Position numbers and translations under genes: made by a program | Notes under the pieces: generated by a model | What the model saw: only the letters and a program-made list of their open reading frames with translations | What the model was told of the DNA's origin: nothing | The model's database searches: none | DNA from: an uncultured Flavihumibacter sp. | GTDB taxonomy: Bacteria > Bacteroidota > Bacteroidia > Chitinophagales > Chitinophagaceae | Assembly (NCBI GenBank): GCA_902168105.1 | Contig: CABHOY010000049.1 | Location: 119,117 to 183,116 of the forward strand | Direction: 5' to 3' | DNA length: 64,000 nt | In this document: positions 44,651 to 53,862 of the stretch, piece by piece | How positions within the stretch are numbered: the first letter of the stretch is position 1 | How the letters are laid out: every line of letters starts with the position of its first letter

Positions 44651-45988
44651 ATGCTTCAATATCCCGGCCTGGAGAAGGCATTCGAGCTGCAGTTAAAGGA
44701 AAATGACACGCTGCTGGAACACGCAGGCGTAAAGTTCACAAAAGATCATATCTGGCTTACATCTCTTGATTTCAGCGCTACGCGTGGCTGGTTGATCTGT
44801 CTGTCGGTTAGAACATTAAGTTTGCAGGCCTTGCTCAGCGACATACTGCCGATACTGAGAGAAGACCGTACGATCTTCAGGATCATCAGGAATGAACATG
44901 AGGCCTATCGGCTGCATGCAGGCTTGTATGGCCCACATCTGATCGGAAAAGGCATCCAGTTCATAGCGCGCTCAGAAGACGATGCCCGCCATCTGATAGA
45001 CAGGTTACTGCCCCTTACAGGAAAGTATGCCGGATGTGTTATTCATGATTGTGTGCGGATCTCAAATATTATCTACATCCAACGCCTGGGGAATACGAAG
45101 CCGGAAAAAGACCCTTTCCCATTCACCGTAGATAAAAGATACGGGAAGCCGGTATCCAGGAAATTCATAGGTTTTTTATATATGCCTGTGGAAGAACTTA
45201 GCTATAATCCGAAAACAACTATTTACAAAGCATTTAATTTAAAACGCCCCTTCAGGTGGTGCCTGATAAAACAAGGGAACAGCCATACTGCCGACGACCA
45301 TTTTGGAAGAGACATACGGGATAAGTTATCCTGGCAGAAGAAGGTGATAAAAGCACTGGAGAGGCATGTAAGGACGCCAAAATTCATCGATCTCGTCGAA
45401 TATGAAGCATTCTCTTTTCTCGTCCTTGAATACGTGGAAGGGCCACATACGGGGCAAAGAATTGAACAGCTCAGACAGGGAAAGGCCTGGAAGGACCTCA
45501 CAGCCGGCACGAAGAAGATAATACTGGATATCTATCTGTCTATATTATCAATTGTACAGGATATGCACGCCGCCGGATATGTACACCGTGATATCAATGA
45601 AAGTAATTTCATCATTGACAGCGCGAACAGGACATACGTCATCGATTTTGAAATGTCCTGCTGCCTCAATGACGGGTTACCCGATCCGCCTTTTACATTG
45701 GGTACAGTAGGTTATATCTCCCCGGAACAAATGAACTATATGAAGCCTCATTTTGGTGACGATGTCTATTCACTGGGCGCCCTGCTCGCGCATTTTCTGA
45801 CAGGAGAATTACCACAGCGCATCTTTTTCGGTGAGCTGTATACGGTCAGGGAGAAATTGGCAGCATATGCGTTTGAACCTCTCCTGGCAGATCTGATAAC
45901 AGGAATGACGAATATTAACCCCTCAGAAAGGCCCTCTTTGAACATGGCTATAGCACAAATTGAAAAACAGATCATTTCTTACTCATAA
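44651..45988 (+). CDS. LanKC-like lyase-kinase without cyclase domain
   Basis: The 445-aa protein looks like the first two thirds of class III lanthipeptide synthetases (RamC/LanKC). Residues 45-150 resemble the lyase region (GWLICLSV, ILPILREDRTIFRIIRN, then GKGIQFIAR where LanKC has GKFITIYP). From about 180 a protein kinase follows: Lys207 in CLIKQG, HRDINESN at 312-319, DFE at 332-334 (LanKC kinases also use DFE), and GTVGYISPEQ. The C-terminal cyclase domain of LanKC is absent; the gene ends right after the kinase. The family enzymes phosphorylate Ser/Thr in a precursor peptide and eliminate phosphate. I start at the ATG at 44651; a TTG at 44612 is possible. A MauE-like gene follows 12 bp downstream. 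Confidence 0.78.
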   Translation: MLQYPGLEKAFELQLKENDTLLEHAGVKFTKDHIWLTSLDFSATRGWLICLSVRTLSLQALLSDILPILREDRTIFRIIRNEHEAYRLHAGLYGPHLIGKGIQFIARSEDDARHLIDRLLPLTGKYAGCVIHDCVRISNIIYIQRLGNTKPEKDPFPFTVDKRYGKPVSRKFIGFLYMPVEELSYNPKTTIYKAFNLKRPFRWCLIKQGNSHTADDHFGRDIRDKLSWQKKVIKALERHVRTPKFIDLVEYEAFSFLVLEYVEGPHTGQRIEQLRQGKAWKDLTAGTKKIILDIYLSILSIVQDMHAAGYVHRDINESNFIIDSANRTYVIDFEMSCCLNDGLPDPPFTLGTVGYISPEQMNYMKPHFGDDVYSLGALLAHFLTGELPQRIFFGELYTVREKLAAYAFEPLLADLITGMTNINPSERPSLNMAIAQIEKQIISYS

Positions 45989-46000
45989 ATAATCAACCCT

Positions 46001-46432
46001 ATGAACTGGAAAAAAGCAATCCCCTATGTTACGTCCGTGATGCTGGTCCTCTTGTTTACATATACAGCGCTGGATAAGCTTTCTGACATGACCATATTTG
46101 AATACGGTCTTAAAGCGCAGGTATTCCACAGTACCATGATCCCAGTATTGAAATGGGGGATACCATTGGTTGAACTCCTTATAGTGGTACTGTTGCTGAT
46201 CCCCCGCTTGAATGCTACCGGCATTGTAGCCGGCACGTTCTTAATGCTGTCGTTTACCGTTTACATTGTACTGGTCATGTTAACAGTATTCAGTAAAGTA
46301 CCCTGTGCCTGTGCAGGTGTTTTTAAGACAATTACCTGGCAGCAACAATTAGCACTTAACCTCGTCGTACTTATTCCCGGAATATTAAGCACAGCTTTCA
46401 TGTGGCGCAAAATGCGCACGCCAATAGCATAA
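46001..46432 (+). CDS. MauE/DoxX-like redox-associated membrane protein
   Basis: The 143-aa protein has four transmembrane segments (about 8-28, 45-65, 72-95, 112-132) and a Cys pair in VPCACAGVF on the third/fourth-helix loop. This matches the MauE/DoxX-like group, which supports disulfide formation or maturation of exported proteins. It starts 12 bp after the LanKC-like gene and lies 39 bp before a small exported Cys-containing protein, its likely client. Confidence 0.85.
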   Translation: MNWKKAIPYVTSVMLVLLFTYTALDKLSDMTIFEYGLKAQVFHSTMIPVLKWGIPLVELLIVVLLLIPRLNATGIVAGTFLMLSFTVYIVLVMLTVFSKVPCACAGVFKTITWQQQLALNLVVLIPGILSTAFMWRKMRTPIA

Positions 46433-46471
46433 CGGATTTATAGTATTCAATCATCATTAAAAAGAAAATCT

Positions 46472-46762
46472 ATGAAAATCAAACTGTCTAATGTATTTCT
46501 GGTGATCACTTCGCTGCTGGGTATAGCTGCTGTCACCGCCAAAGAAAAAAGGGACGTCTTCTATTATGAAAAGGATGGTACCGGTGAATGGTTCATCCGG
46601 GCACATGGCGGCGCCCCCGATGATCCGACTTGCTGTGTTTCAGGAGGCAATTCGGCCTGTTTTTATATTATCACGAACGAATTCCTCCGGGCGCGTGTGG
46701 ACGAAGTTGATCCTGCATCTGTTACCCCCGTTGGAACGAATCAAACCGATTCCTGCAGGTGA
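46472..46762 (+). CDS. Small exported Cys-containing protein (DUF6520-like)
   Basis: The 96-aa product has a signal peptide (cleaved near AVTAK) and a mature part of about 73 residues with Cys54, Cys55, Cys63 and Cys95 (DPTCCVSGGNSACFY, TDSCR) plus several Ser/Thr. The size and layout resemble the small exported proteins annotated DUF6520, which often sit beside MauE-type genes in this order. It is the last gene of the LanKC-like/MauE operon and is followed by a strong terminator. It could be a disulfide-bonded secreted protein matured with the help of MauE, or the substrate of the lyase-kinase. Confidence 0.72.
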   Translation: MKIKLSNVFLVITSLLGIAAVTAKEKRDVFYYEKDGTGEWFIRAHGGAPDDPTCCVSGGNSACFYIITNEFLRARVDEVDPASVTPVGTNQTDSCR

Positions 46763-46775
46763 TCTGGTGATCTGT

Positions 46776-46823
46776 AAAGCCTTATTGTATGAAGCGCACC
46801 TTCATACAATAAGGCTTTTTCAC
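46776..46823 (+). terminator. Strong terminator of LanKC-like operon
   Basis: An 18-bp perfect stem (AAAGCCTTATTGTATGAA and its complement) with a 7-nt loop ends in a T run. Confidence 0.93.
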
Positions 46824-46942
46824 TACGCTACTTGCGGTGACTGTTGCGATTAACATTGAGCAGGCCCGAAAATAGTAATTTACCCGTGTTTAATGTAGCG
46901 GATACCCCATAAAAGAGTATACACCAAAAAAATATGTAGCGA

Positions 46943-47713
46943 TCAGAACTTGATCTGCAGTTTCTGAGAAGTAAGTTTGTTGTCTTTGTAATACTCGAAA
47001 AACCACTCTCCGTCCTTCTTGAATACAATGCCATTGGTTCCTCCGTTCTCAGCTATAAAATGATCCTGCATGGAAGTTTTGAACAGTGTCAATACTTTTT
47101 GAGGAGTAGTATCGATCAGCTGATATCCAGTAGGAGTAGGCTGTGCATATAAGGTACCTGTCGTTTCTGTAACTGCCGGTGCTGCGGGTACCTGTGCCGG
47201 AGCAGGGGCTGGCGGCGGTGTAGCAACAGCAGGGGCCACAGCCGGCTGTTGTGGTTGAGGCAGCGCCTGCGTTGTCGCAGTGCTGTCATATTTATAATCT
47301 ACGTCATTCAATGAAGTGAAAGCATCTCTGAGGGCAAGATCATATGCCGCCTGAAATTCTTTCTCCCGGCTCTTACCTTCTTTACTTTTAAAGATAATAT
47401 TACCCTGGCAGTCCTTCAATAACAGTGTAAGGTTTGTAACAAACAGCCCTTTTTTCTGCACTACTTCGGCTCTAAGCGCACCACACTTATTGGTAGCCAC
47501 TTCCGGTGGCATCTCCTCATTACCGACAAAGGCGGTAAATCCTTTTTCATTCAGCAGCAATTTTGTTAATGTATTCAATCCATACTGGTTATCCGCCTTG
47601 AAAAAATCGAACCTTTCAGGAACAAGTACATACTTGTAATTATTGATAGTGTTCTGCGAAAAAGCGGTTGCCGTAAATAGTAGTAAAGCAAGAAATATTG
47701 TGTACAGTTTCAT
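46943..47713 (-). CDS. Exported protein with Pro/Ala linker
   Basis: The 256-aa protein has a signal peptide (cleaved after TAFSQ), a conserved-looking N-terminal domain (YKYVLVPERFDFFK, LNEKGFTAF, then LRDAFTSLND), a low-complexity Pro/Ala/Gln linker at about 153-185, and a short C-terminal domain (FIAENGGTNGIVFKKDGEWFFEYY). Related proteins are widespread in Bacteroidota but I know no function. It is a single gene, convergent with the LanKC-like operon. Confidence 0.75.
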   Translation of the reverse strand: MKLYTIFLALLLFTATAFSQNTINNYKYVLVPERFDFFKADNQYGLNTLTKLLLNEKGFTAFVGNEEMPPEVATNKCGALRAEVVQKKGLFVTNLTLLLKDCQGNIIFKSKEGKSREKEFQAAYDLALRDAFTSLNDVDYKYDSTATTQALPQPQQPAVAPAVATPPPAPAPAQVPAAPAVTETTGTLYAQPTPTGYQLIDTTPQKVLTLFKTSMQDHFIAENGGTNGIVFKKDGEWFFEYYKDNKLTSQKLQIKF

Positions 47714-48023
47714 ATAATTCCCTTATTTCATTATCGTGAATATATGCAAAAAACGTACATTACGCTGAAAATGAATAGTATTTGCTGACTGATGTTCATA
47801 AGGTTAACCCGCGATAGGATTCCCTGGTAATTTTTTATAGATGAAATATAAGCGAAATTTAGATAAAAATTACCTCCTTATACTACCGTTCGTAAAACAG
47901 GCCGACACTTGTAAAGTCATTAATAGACAAAAGACTGTCCGAATACCAGAACCATAAATCAGTCAAAGCAAACAGTTATAGATACTTGCATGGGCCGATG
48001 TTAATCGTTAATTTAGTCGGGTA
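47714..48023. other. 310-bp divergent intergenic region
   Basis: It lies between the exported-protein gene and the AraC regulator gene. No hairpin or coding sequence was noted. Confidence 0.4.
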
Positions 48024-48830
48024 ATGGTTGAAATTTTCGACGATATCAGGAAGATCTACAGCTTCAGTGCACCTTGTCCTGAACTGGAAGACTATATTGA
48101 ATTTTTCTCCGAATCATCTTCCGAAGAAACGGCTTCATTTGCTAATAATAAATGCTTTACAGTAAAAATGTTCCCAAGTTGGACACCTACGATGTGGATC
48201 AACCTGGGAACACCGTATCAATTGGTAGCCGGTAATAGTTGTTACACGCTCGGGACATCAAATGATGTGCTGCTCTTAAGGGACGCAATCGTAGAGCGTC
48301 TTAACCTGCCATCGGATCATATATTCTCCGTGAAGTTCTTCCCCGGCGGACTTGAAGCCGTTCTAGGCATTGGCCAGACGAAATTCATCAGCAGGATAGT
48401 TGCATTAAACGAGGTATTGCCTGCGGCACTTCTTCATCAGGTTAAAACAGCTGCTTCTTTTGAACAACGGATGGTGTTATTGCAGAATTTCTTTTTACAG
48501 CAATATTCCAGGCAGCGGAAACAGGACCATTATATTCATATTGTAAAAGATAGTATTGATCTGTATGCGGCCAACCGGATGCAGTATAATACCAGCGAGG
48601 TTGCGGAGAGAATGTTCATTACCTCGAAAACCATTAACCGCTATTTTAACAACATCGTCGGCGCCAGCCCCAAGAAGTATTTTTCGATCCTGCGTGCAAG
48701 AGTTGCTTTAACAGCTTACGTTGCCGGTAAGGAGGCCTTCTCGCCCTGTGATCATGGCTACCATGATATGAGCCATTTTTATAAAGAAGTAGTCAATTTC
48801 ACCGGACAGGGACTTGCCGTACAACGGTAA
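48024..48830 (+). CDS. AraC family transcriptional regulator
   Basis: The 268-aa protein has an N-terminal sensor domain of the DUF6597 type (PCPELEDYIEFFSE, FFPGGLEAVLGI) and a C-terminal AraC double HTH (TSEVAERMFITSKTINRYFNNIVGASPKKYFSILRAR, cited in part; then CDHGYHDMSHFYKEV). The signal is unknown. It lies 63 bp upstream of the alpha/beta hydrolase gene in the same direction and may control it. Confidence 0.92.
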   Translation: MVEIFDDIRKIYSFSAPCPELEDYIEFFSESSSEETASFANNKCFTVKMFPSWTPTMWINLGTPYQLVAGNSCYTLGTSNDVLLLRDAIVERLNLPSDHIFSVKFFPGGLEAVLGIGQTKFISRIVALNEVLPAALLHQVKTAASFEQRMVLLQNFFLQQYSRQRKQDHYIHIVKDSIDLYAANRMQYNTSEVAERMFITSKTINRYFNNIVGASPKKYFSILRARVALTAYVAGKEAFSPCDHGYHDMSHFYKEVVNFTGQGLAVQR

Positions 48831-48871
48831 GAATGTCCGTTTTTTACCTGGATTGTTAGATGGTGCTATTC

Positions 48872-48879
48872 TACTTTTG
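48872..48879 (+). promoter_or_regulatory. Candidate -7 element of hydrolase gene
   Basis: TACTTTTG matches the Bacteroidota TAnnTTTG element and lies 14 bp before the hydrolase ATG. TTG at 48853-48855, 16 bp upstream, could be the -33 element. Confidence 0.45.
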
Positions 48880-48893
48880 AGAAAAAAATATTG

Positions 48894-50327
48894 ATGAAGA
48901 AAGCGATATTACTAACCTTAATTATAAATGTCTTCCTGTTTACAGCCGCACGGTCACAGCAGAAAACGGCCTATCAGCCTGTTATAGAGCCCTGTGCATG
49001 TCCTGTTAAAATAGACAGCTCTTTTAAAACGACATGTGCCTATCTGGTTGTGCCGGAGAATAGAAAAAAACAAAACGGAAAGACGGTTAAACTGCCATTT
49101 ATTATAGTTGAAAGTAAGAATCCGGATAAACGGAAAGACCCGGTCCTTTTCACTGGTGGGGGACCTGGCAGTGGCTCCCTGGGATGGGCGAGAGGCGCTG
49201 CCAATAGTATGATCATCGGCGACAGGGACTGTATTGCATTTGAACAACGTGGTGCAGGTTATTCCGTTCCCAGCCTCTCAGGTCCGGAGCTGGGCGCTGC
49301 TATCAAAGAATCTTACAAGCATAACCTGAATAAAGATAGTATGGTTGTTGAAGGTGTGAAACGGCTCCGGAAAGGCCTGGAAGCACGCGGCATCGATCTT
49401 ACAGGGTATAATACAGACGAGACGGTATCAGATATTCATGATCTGCTGTCGGTACTACATATTGATTCTGTCAACCTATTTGGCATCTCCTATAGTGGAG
49501 GCCTGATGCAGGCCGTTTTACAGCGTGACCCTTCGCATATCAGGTCCCTGATACTGGATTCTCCATTACCCACGTTTGTGCCGATCGATGAAGACGAACC
49601 AGCTAACTTCAACGAAGCATTGAACATACTGTTTGAACACTGTAAGAAGGATTCTGCAGATCAGGCATTATACGGTGATCTCAAAGAGAAGTTCATAGCA
49701 TATTTTACTTCCATAGGTCAAAAGCCTTTTTATATCTCTTACCTGGAAAAAGGTACAACAGATTCTATCCGCGTTGCGTATAACCGGAATGATCTGTTCG
49801 ATATTATCCAGAATTACTTTGGAAAGGAAGCGCCTTACGTTATCACAGAGCTGATCAAAGGGAATCATCGTGAATACGTTACGAAATTACTTGACTATAC
49901 ATTTAGCGGCCACCGTGGCCCGTCCGGTATGCGGATCTCCGTCTACTGTGCCGATCAGGCTGTTTATCACGATGAGAATATTGTCAGGCAGTTAAATAAC
50001 GCTTACCCGTATATGGAAGGGTATCATATTAATGATGTCTATAACGCCATGTGTGATTGCTGGAACTATACGCCTGTAAAAGCGGGAACTAAACAACCCT
50101 TTTATTCAGCCAAACCGGCATTTCTGGCCGATGGAGAAATGGATAATGCGTGCCGGCCCTTGTATATTGATATGATTCACCATTATATGCCCAATAGTCA
50201 GCGCTTACTGTTCATCAACCGGTATCATGGCGTAGTTGGCAGGGATGTACAGCCCTTCCTAGTACAGTTTCTGAATAATCCATATCAAAAACTGATATCT
50301 GACAGGAAAGACATTATTTTTTATTAA
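48894..50327 (+). CDS. Exported alpha/beta hydrolase (prolyl/tripeptidyl aminopeptidase-like)
   Basis: The 477-aa protein has a signal peptide and an alpha/beta hydrolase fold. The oxyanion region GGGPGSGS, FEQRGAGYS and the nucleophile elbow GISYSGG are those of the proline iminopeptidase/tripeptidyl aminopeptidase group, and ADGEMDNACRP and NRYHGVV are where the acid and His should lie. It probably cleaves peptides in the periplasm. I use the ATG at 48894; a TTG three bases upstream is in frame. Confidence 0.88.
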   Translation: MKKAILLTLIINVFLFTAARSQQKTAYQPVIEPCACPVKIDSSFKTTCAYLVVPENRKKQNGKTVKLPFIIVESKNPDKRKDPVLFTGGGPGSGSLGWARGAANSMIIGDRDCIAFEQRGAGYSVPSLSGPELGAAIKESYKHNLNKDSMVVEGVKRLRKGLEARGIDLTGYNTDETVSDIHDLLSVLHIDSVNLFGISYSGGLMQAVLQRDPSHIRSLILDSPLPTFVPIDEDEPANFNEALNILFEHCKKDSADQALYGDLKEKFIAYFTSIGQKPFYISYLEKGTTDSIRVAYNRNDLFDIIQNYFGKEAPYVITELIKGNHREYVTKLLDYTFSGHRGPSGMRISVYCADQAVYHDENIVRQLNNAYPYMEGYHINDVYNAMCDCWNYTPVKAGTKQPFYSAKPAFLADGEMDNACRPLYIDMIHHYMPNSQRLLFINRYHGVVGRDVQPFLVQFLNNPYQKLISDRKDIIFY

Positions 50328-50405
50328 AGGAAATGAACAGCAGACGTTCACGTTATGATTGGAAAACAGGAAGTCATATTATTATGCCGGGTGATGAATA
50401 ATGGA

Positions 50406-52283
50406 CTAAACAACACCACTATTATTTCGTCCACGCACGTGCTCATTTAAACCCTGTAAGAAGGCGTTTAGATCGTCGTCCTTATCCAGGCCTAGCTTCT
50501 GTTTGATCCTGTAGCGGCTCATCCTGACGCTTTTTGCTTCAACATGCATCAGCTGCGCGATCTGGCGTGTATCCATCTGCAGATACAAATATGCGCATAG
50601 CTTCAGATCAAGCAGCGTAAGCTTCTTCTGTGCTTTGTCGTTCAGCAGCTGGAAGAAATCCGGATGTACTTGCTGGATCTGCAATTTGGCCTGTTCAAAA
50701 TCATTATCCAGGATCATTTCCTCCTTCAGGATCTTATGCATATTCACTTCATCTCCTTCAGTCAGTTTATTCTTCAGATTGTGTAACATCTGGTTCTTAT
50801 GTTCCAGTTGTAATACATTGGCCATTACTTCCTTTTTCAGCTGTTGTTGCTGTACCTCCAGCAGTTGTTGCTCTGCTCTCAGCCTTGCCTGTTCTTCCTT
50901 TTCCAGCTTCATCTGCAGTTCTGACTCCTGTTTTTCAAGTTCCAGCTGCTTTTCCCGTTGCAATGAATAACGCAGCCTGAAGTGATAGGAGCTGAAGAGG
51001 AATAATAAGCATAAGAAGGAGGCAATGGCGATACAGATATATAAAATGTTTTTTTGCTGCTGACTTTTCTCGCGCTCTTTCAGAAACCGTACTTCACTGT
51101 TTATTTTTTCAGTTTGATATTCTATTTCCAGCTTTTGCGCCTTTAACGCTTTTTGCTGATCAAAATTCTTATTGCTGTATTCAGTTACCAACTGCTGGAA
51201 TTTAAAAGCCTTCTCATAATTTCCTCTTTCCTCATAGAAACCGGCAAGTCCTTTAGTAACATTGATCATCGTATAGTAGTAGGGCGGTTGTTGGGTTAAC
51301 ATGACCTCATATGCCTCCAGCAGATAACGTTCAACTGCTGCATACTTACCGTCACGTTTGGCGTATTCGCTCAATATCCCCAGGCTGCTGGCCACGACCT
51401 CCTGGCTGTTCGGCGCATCTTTTAAGACCGTTCTGGCCCTGTTTGCATAATAAATAGCCTGTGTCTGCGCCTTCGTGTCTGTAGGGCCGGAATATCTCAG
51501 ATAGTAACTGGCGATGTTAATACAACTTATCGCGTAAGCATAATTGTTGACCTGCCCCGGATGTTGTGCGTAAAGGTTTTCTGACTTGTTAAGGTAAAAT
51601 AAGACACTGTCTTGTTCCTGCTGCTCATGGCTTTCGCCATATTTATACTCGTGCGCAGTCGACATGGCATTATAACAATTGCTCAGAAGGGTATAGTCTG
51701 TGGTCATTAAAGCGTTCTCCATGGCCAACCTGGCATATTGGTACACTTTGCCGGCATTGTCCCAGTTTGAATTAATAGCGTACAACTGGTAATAGATCTT
51801 AGCGGCAATATAGGGATCACTTTTCTTTTCCAGCTCCGTCAATGCCATCTGACAATACTTCATTGCCGATTCCGGATGCTCAAGCGCCTTAAAAAGTAAT
51901 GCCTGCCCATAATAGGCATAGGCCATGGCGATAGGGGTGCCGGCCTGCTTTGCTGTCGACAGCACTGTATCGCCCAGCTGTTTTATCCGGTCGAGGTCCA
52001 GCGCGCTGATCTTACTATTTAATAGCACCAGGTATGCCTTCGTGGCATCTGTGTAGTTTTTTAGCCGGGAAGCGACCAATGCGCTTTCCCGGGCGGTTTC
52101 CATCGCCTTTTTGTAATCTTTATTAACCCGGTAGAATTCTGCCAGCTGGTTTAGCAATGCCGGCTTTTCATGCTCGCTTAATTGAGGATGTACAATGGCC
52201 GATTGCAGACTATCGGGAGGACCGCTTTGGGCAAAACAGTTCAGGCAGAGTAAACAAATGAATGACAACAATAAGGACTTCAT
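50406..52283 (-). CDS. TPR-containing membrane-bound transcriptional regulator (LuxR-like HTH)
   Basis: The 625-aa protein has a signal peptide, periplasmic TPR repeats (about 25-370), one transmembrane helix at about 413-432 (LYICIAIASFLCLLFLF), a cytoplasmic coiled coil (about 445-500), and a C-terminal helix-turn-helix of the GerE/LuxR type (LDLKLCAYLYLQMDTRQIAQLMHVEAKSVRMSRYRI, in part). The layout fits a one-component sensor that reads an outside signal through TPRs. This type is common in Bacteroidota. Confidence 0.9.
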   Translation of the reverse strand: MKSLLLSFICLLCLNCFAQSGPPDSLQSAIVHPQLSEHEKPALLNQLAEFYRVNKDYKKAMETARESALVASRLKNYTDATKAYLVLLNSKISALDLDRIKQLGDTVLSTAKQAGTPIAMAYAYYGQALLFKALEHPESAMKYCQMALTELEKKSDPYIAAKIYYQLYAINSNWDNAGKVYQYARLAMENALMTTDYTLLSNCYNAMSTAHEYKYGESHEQQEQDSVLFYLNKSENLYAQHPGQVNNYAYAISCINIASYYLRYSGPTDTKAQTQAIYYANRARTVLKDAPNSQEVVASSLGILSEYAKRDGKYAAVERYLLEAYEVMLTQQPPYYYTMINVTKGLAGFYEERGNYEKAFKFQQLVTEYSNKNFDQQKALKAQKLEIEYQTEKINSEVRFLKEREKSQQQKNILYICIAIASFLCLLFLFSSYHFRLRYSLQREKQLELEKQESELQMKLEKEEQARLRAEQQLLEVQQQQLKKEVMANVLQLEHKNQMLHNLKNKLTEGDEVNMHKILKEEMILDNDFEQAKLQIQQVHPDFFQLLNDKAQKKLTLLDLKLCAYLYLQMDTRQIAQLMHVEAKSVRMSRYRIKQKLGLDKDDDLNAFLQGLNEHVRGRNNSGVV

Positions 52284-52513
52284 ACTGCCAAATTACTATA
52301 AATCGATAAGATAAGACCTGAAACCAAAAGAAATAACATCCTTTGATAAATGTATAAGCATTTAATATACAGATATCTATAAACAGTTGTAGTCATATTG
52401 TAGACGCTCGTTCGCCAGGATGTAGATATCCTGTAGCAGGCTAAAGTTTGCTAAAGATGATCTACCGGCACACCTTTGTTCCGGTTATAACGCCACACTT
52501 AAATCATCATACT

Positions 52514-52837
52514 ATGAACACGAAAACACTATCTATTGTATGTTATGTATCATTGATCGGATGGGCCATTGCCTATTATTCCGGAAAAGATAAAGCAGAC
52601 CAGCTGCTCAGATATCATTTAAGGCAATCACTGGGCCTGGCTATCGTAAGCGTCATTTTCAGTATCGTACTGAACACCATTTCCGCGGTCGTTCCCGCAC
52701 TCTCTTTTCTTGGTGTGCTCGGCCTTGCTATCACAATATTCTGGGTACTGGGTATCATCAACGCAGTTAATGGGGTGCAGAAGCCGGTTCCTGTTTTTGG
52801 GAAGATGTTCGAGAATAAGTTCTCTTTTATAGGCTAA
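52514..52837 (+). CDS. DUF4870-like small membrane protein
   Basis: The 107-aa protein has three hydrophobic segments and the DUF4870 pattern: an early LLRYHLRQSLGL-type segment (DQLLRYHLRQSL) and a late ILGIINAVNG-type (WVLGIINAVNG). I start at the ATG at 52514; a TTG far upstream (52448) gives a non-hydrophobic extension. Function unknown. Confidence 0.85.
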   Translation: MNTKTLSIVCYVSLIGWAIAYYSGKDKADQLLRYHLRQSLGLAIVSVIFSIVLNTISAVVPALSFLGVLGLAITIFWVLGIINAVNGVQKPVPVFGKMFENKFSFIG

Positions 52838-52884
52838 TGGAGGTCATGTGAATGTACATTTCATAATACGATAAACATACCATC

Positions 52885-53862
52885 ATGATAAAGCCAGGCT
52901 GGGGTATTTCTTTCTGGACCTTATATACGCTCGGTTTCACTATTGCATTGCCAACCTTCCTGTATTATAATACCGGTAGCTGGGAAGAACCTCAACAGGA
53001 AAGTGCCACAATTGCTTTCCTGTATCTCGGGCTTGGCATAGTCAGCTGGCTGACCGCTATCGTGTTATATTGCTGTTTCTTCATTAAGCTGGTATTCACC
53101 GACAAACGGCGTTTAGAGAAAATAGCCGTAGAGGGTACTACCATTATAGCAACAGTTACAAAAAAAATGCTGGTTGGCGTCATTCGTGATGCCAACCAGC
53201 TTAACCTTCGACTGTCCTTCAGGAACCTGTCTGGTACTGTCGTAGAGATCCCCTATGAGCTGAACGACGGTAAGCCATATGAGAAACGGTTTGAAGTAGG
53301 CAAGACGATTGAAATGAGTGCAGGTTTAAGTGGCCGGGAAACGACGTTTGTTCCGAAGACCCTGAATGTGTTTCGCAATAAGGGGATGGTATTGCTCTAT
53401 TCTCTCATTTTCATCCCCATCCTCGTAGCAGCTATAGGCTATCCTGTATTTTCCTACTGGCTCGAAAGCCAGGGGAACGGCTGGCGTTTCCTGAGGCTTT
53501 CGCATCCCTGGATTTCAGTGCCATTAATAAACATAGGGGTTGCTTTATTTGTCAGGACCTTGCTTGGATTTATTAGCAAGGCGTCGGGCGATCCGAAACA
53601 ACCGCTTCAAATGATCATGTATGGTATAAAGACGACGGGTGATATCTTAAGTTACAAACAGACAGGTATGTACATTAATGAGCAGCCGCAGGTGCAATTT
53701 GAAATTGAATATACTGACCAGGAGGGTAACAAACGGGTAACCCAGTGTAAAAAGATCGTCTCACTGCTCGACATTCATAAACTCGATAATGGAACCAAAG
53801 AGATCATGTATCTGCCCAATGAACCAGAAAAAATTGTATTTTATGAAGACCTGTCCTTATAG
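52885..53862 (+). CDS. Membrane protein of unknown function
   Basis: The 325-aa protein has four hydrophobic segments (about 8-26, 47-72, 171-190, 210-230) and two soluble parts. The second (about 240-325, with GDILSYKQTGMYINEQPQVQFEIEY in part) resembles the DUF3592 fold, with the pattern of a beta strand, QVQFEIEYTD and a late IMYLPNEPEKIVF. It overlaps the next lipoprotein gene by 20 bp. A perfect hairpin lies within its coding sequence. Confidence 0.78.
   Translation: MIKPGWGISFWTLYTLGFTIALPTFLYYNTGSWEEPQQESATIAFLYLGLGIVSWLTAIVLYCCFFIKLVFTDKRRLEKIAVEGTTIIATVTKKMLVGVIRDANQLNLRLSFRNLSGTVVEIPYELNDGKPYEKRFEVGKTIEMSAGLSGRETTFVPKTLNVFRNKGMVLLYSLIFIPILVAAIGYPVFSYWLESQGNGWRFLRLSHPWISVPLINIGVALFVRTLLGFISKASGDPKQPLQMIMYGIKTTGDILSYKQTGMYINEQPQVQFEIEYTDQEGNKRVTQCKKIVSLLDIHKLDNGTKEIMYLPNEPEKIVFYEDLSL
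53162..53200 (-). terminator. Terminator-like hairpin inside a coding sequence (antisense)
   Basis: The arms 53169-53182 and 53187-53200 form a 14-bp stem (one mismatch) with a TTCG loop. On the minus strand the stem is followed by an A then seven T (complement of the A tract at 53161-53167), the layout of an intrinsic terminator. It is inside the plus-strand membrane-protein gene. Confidence 0.55.

Noticed and set aside
50341..50403. A 22-codon frame with a Shine-Dalgarno-like AAGGAAATG in front, after the hydrolase gene
   Set aside because: Too short to judge, no conserved motif, no terminator or partner; could be chance.
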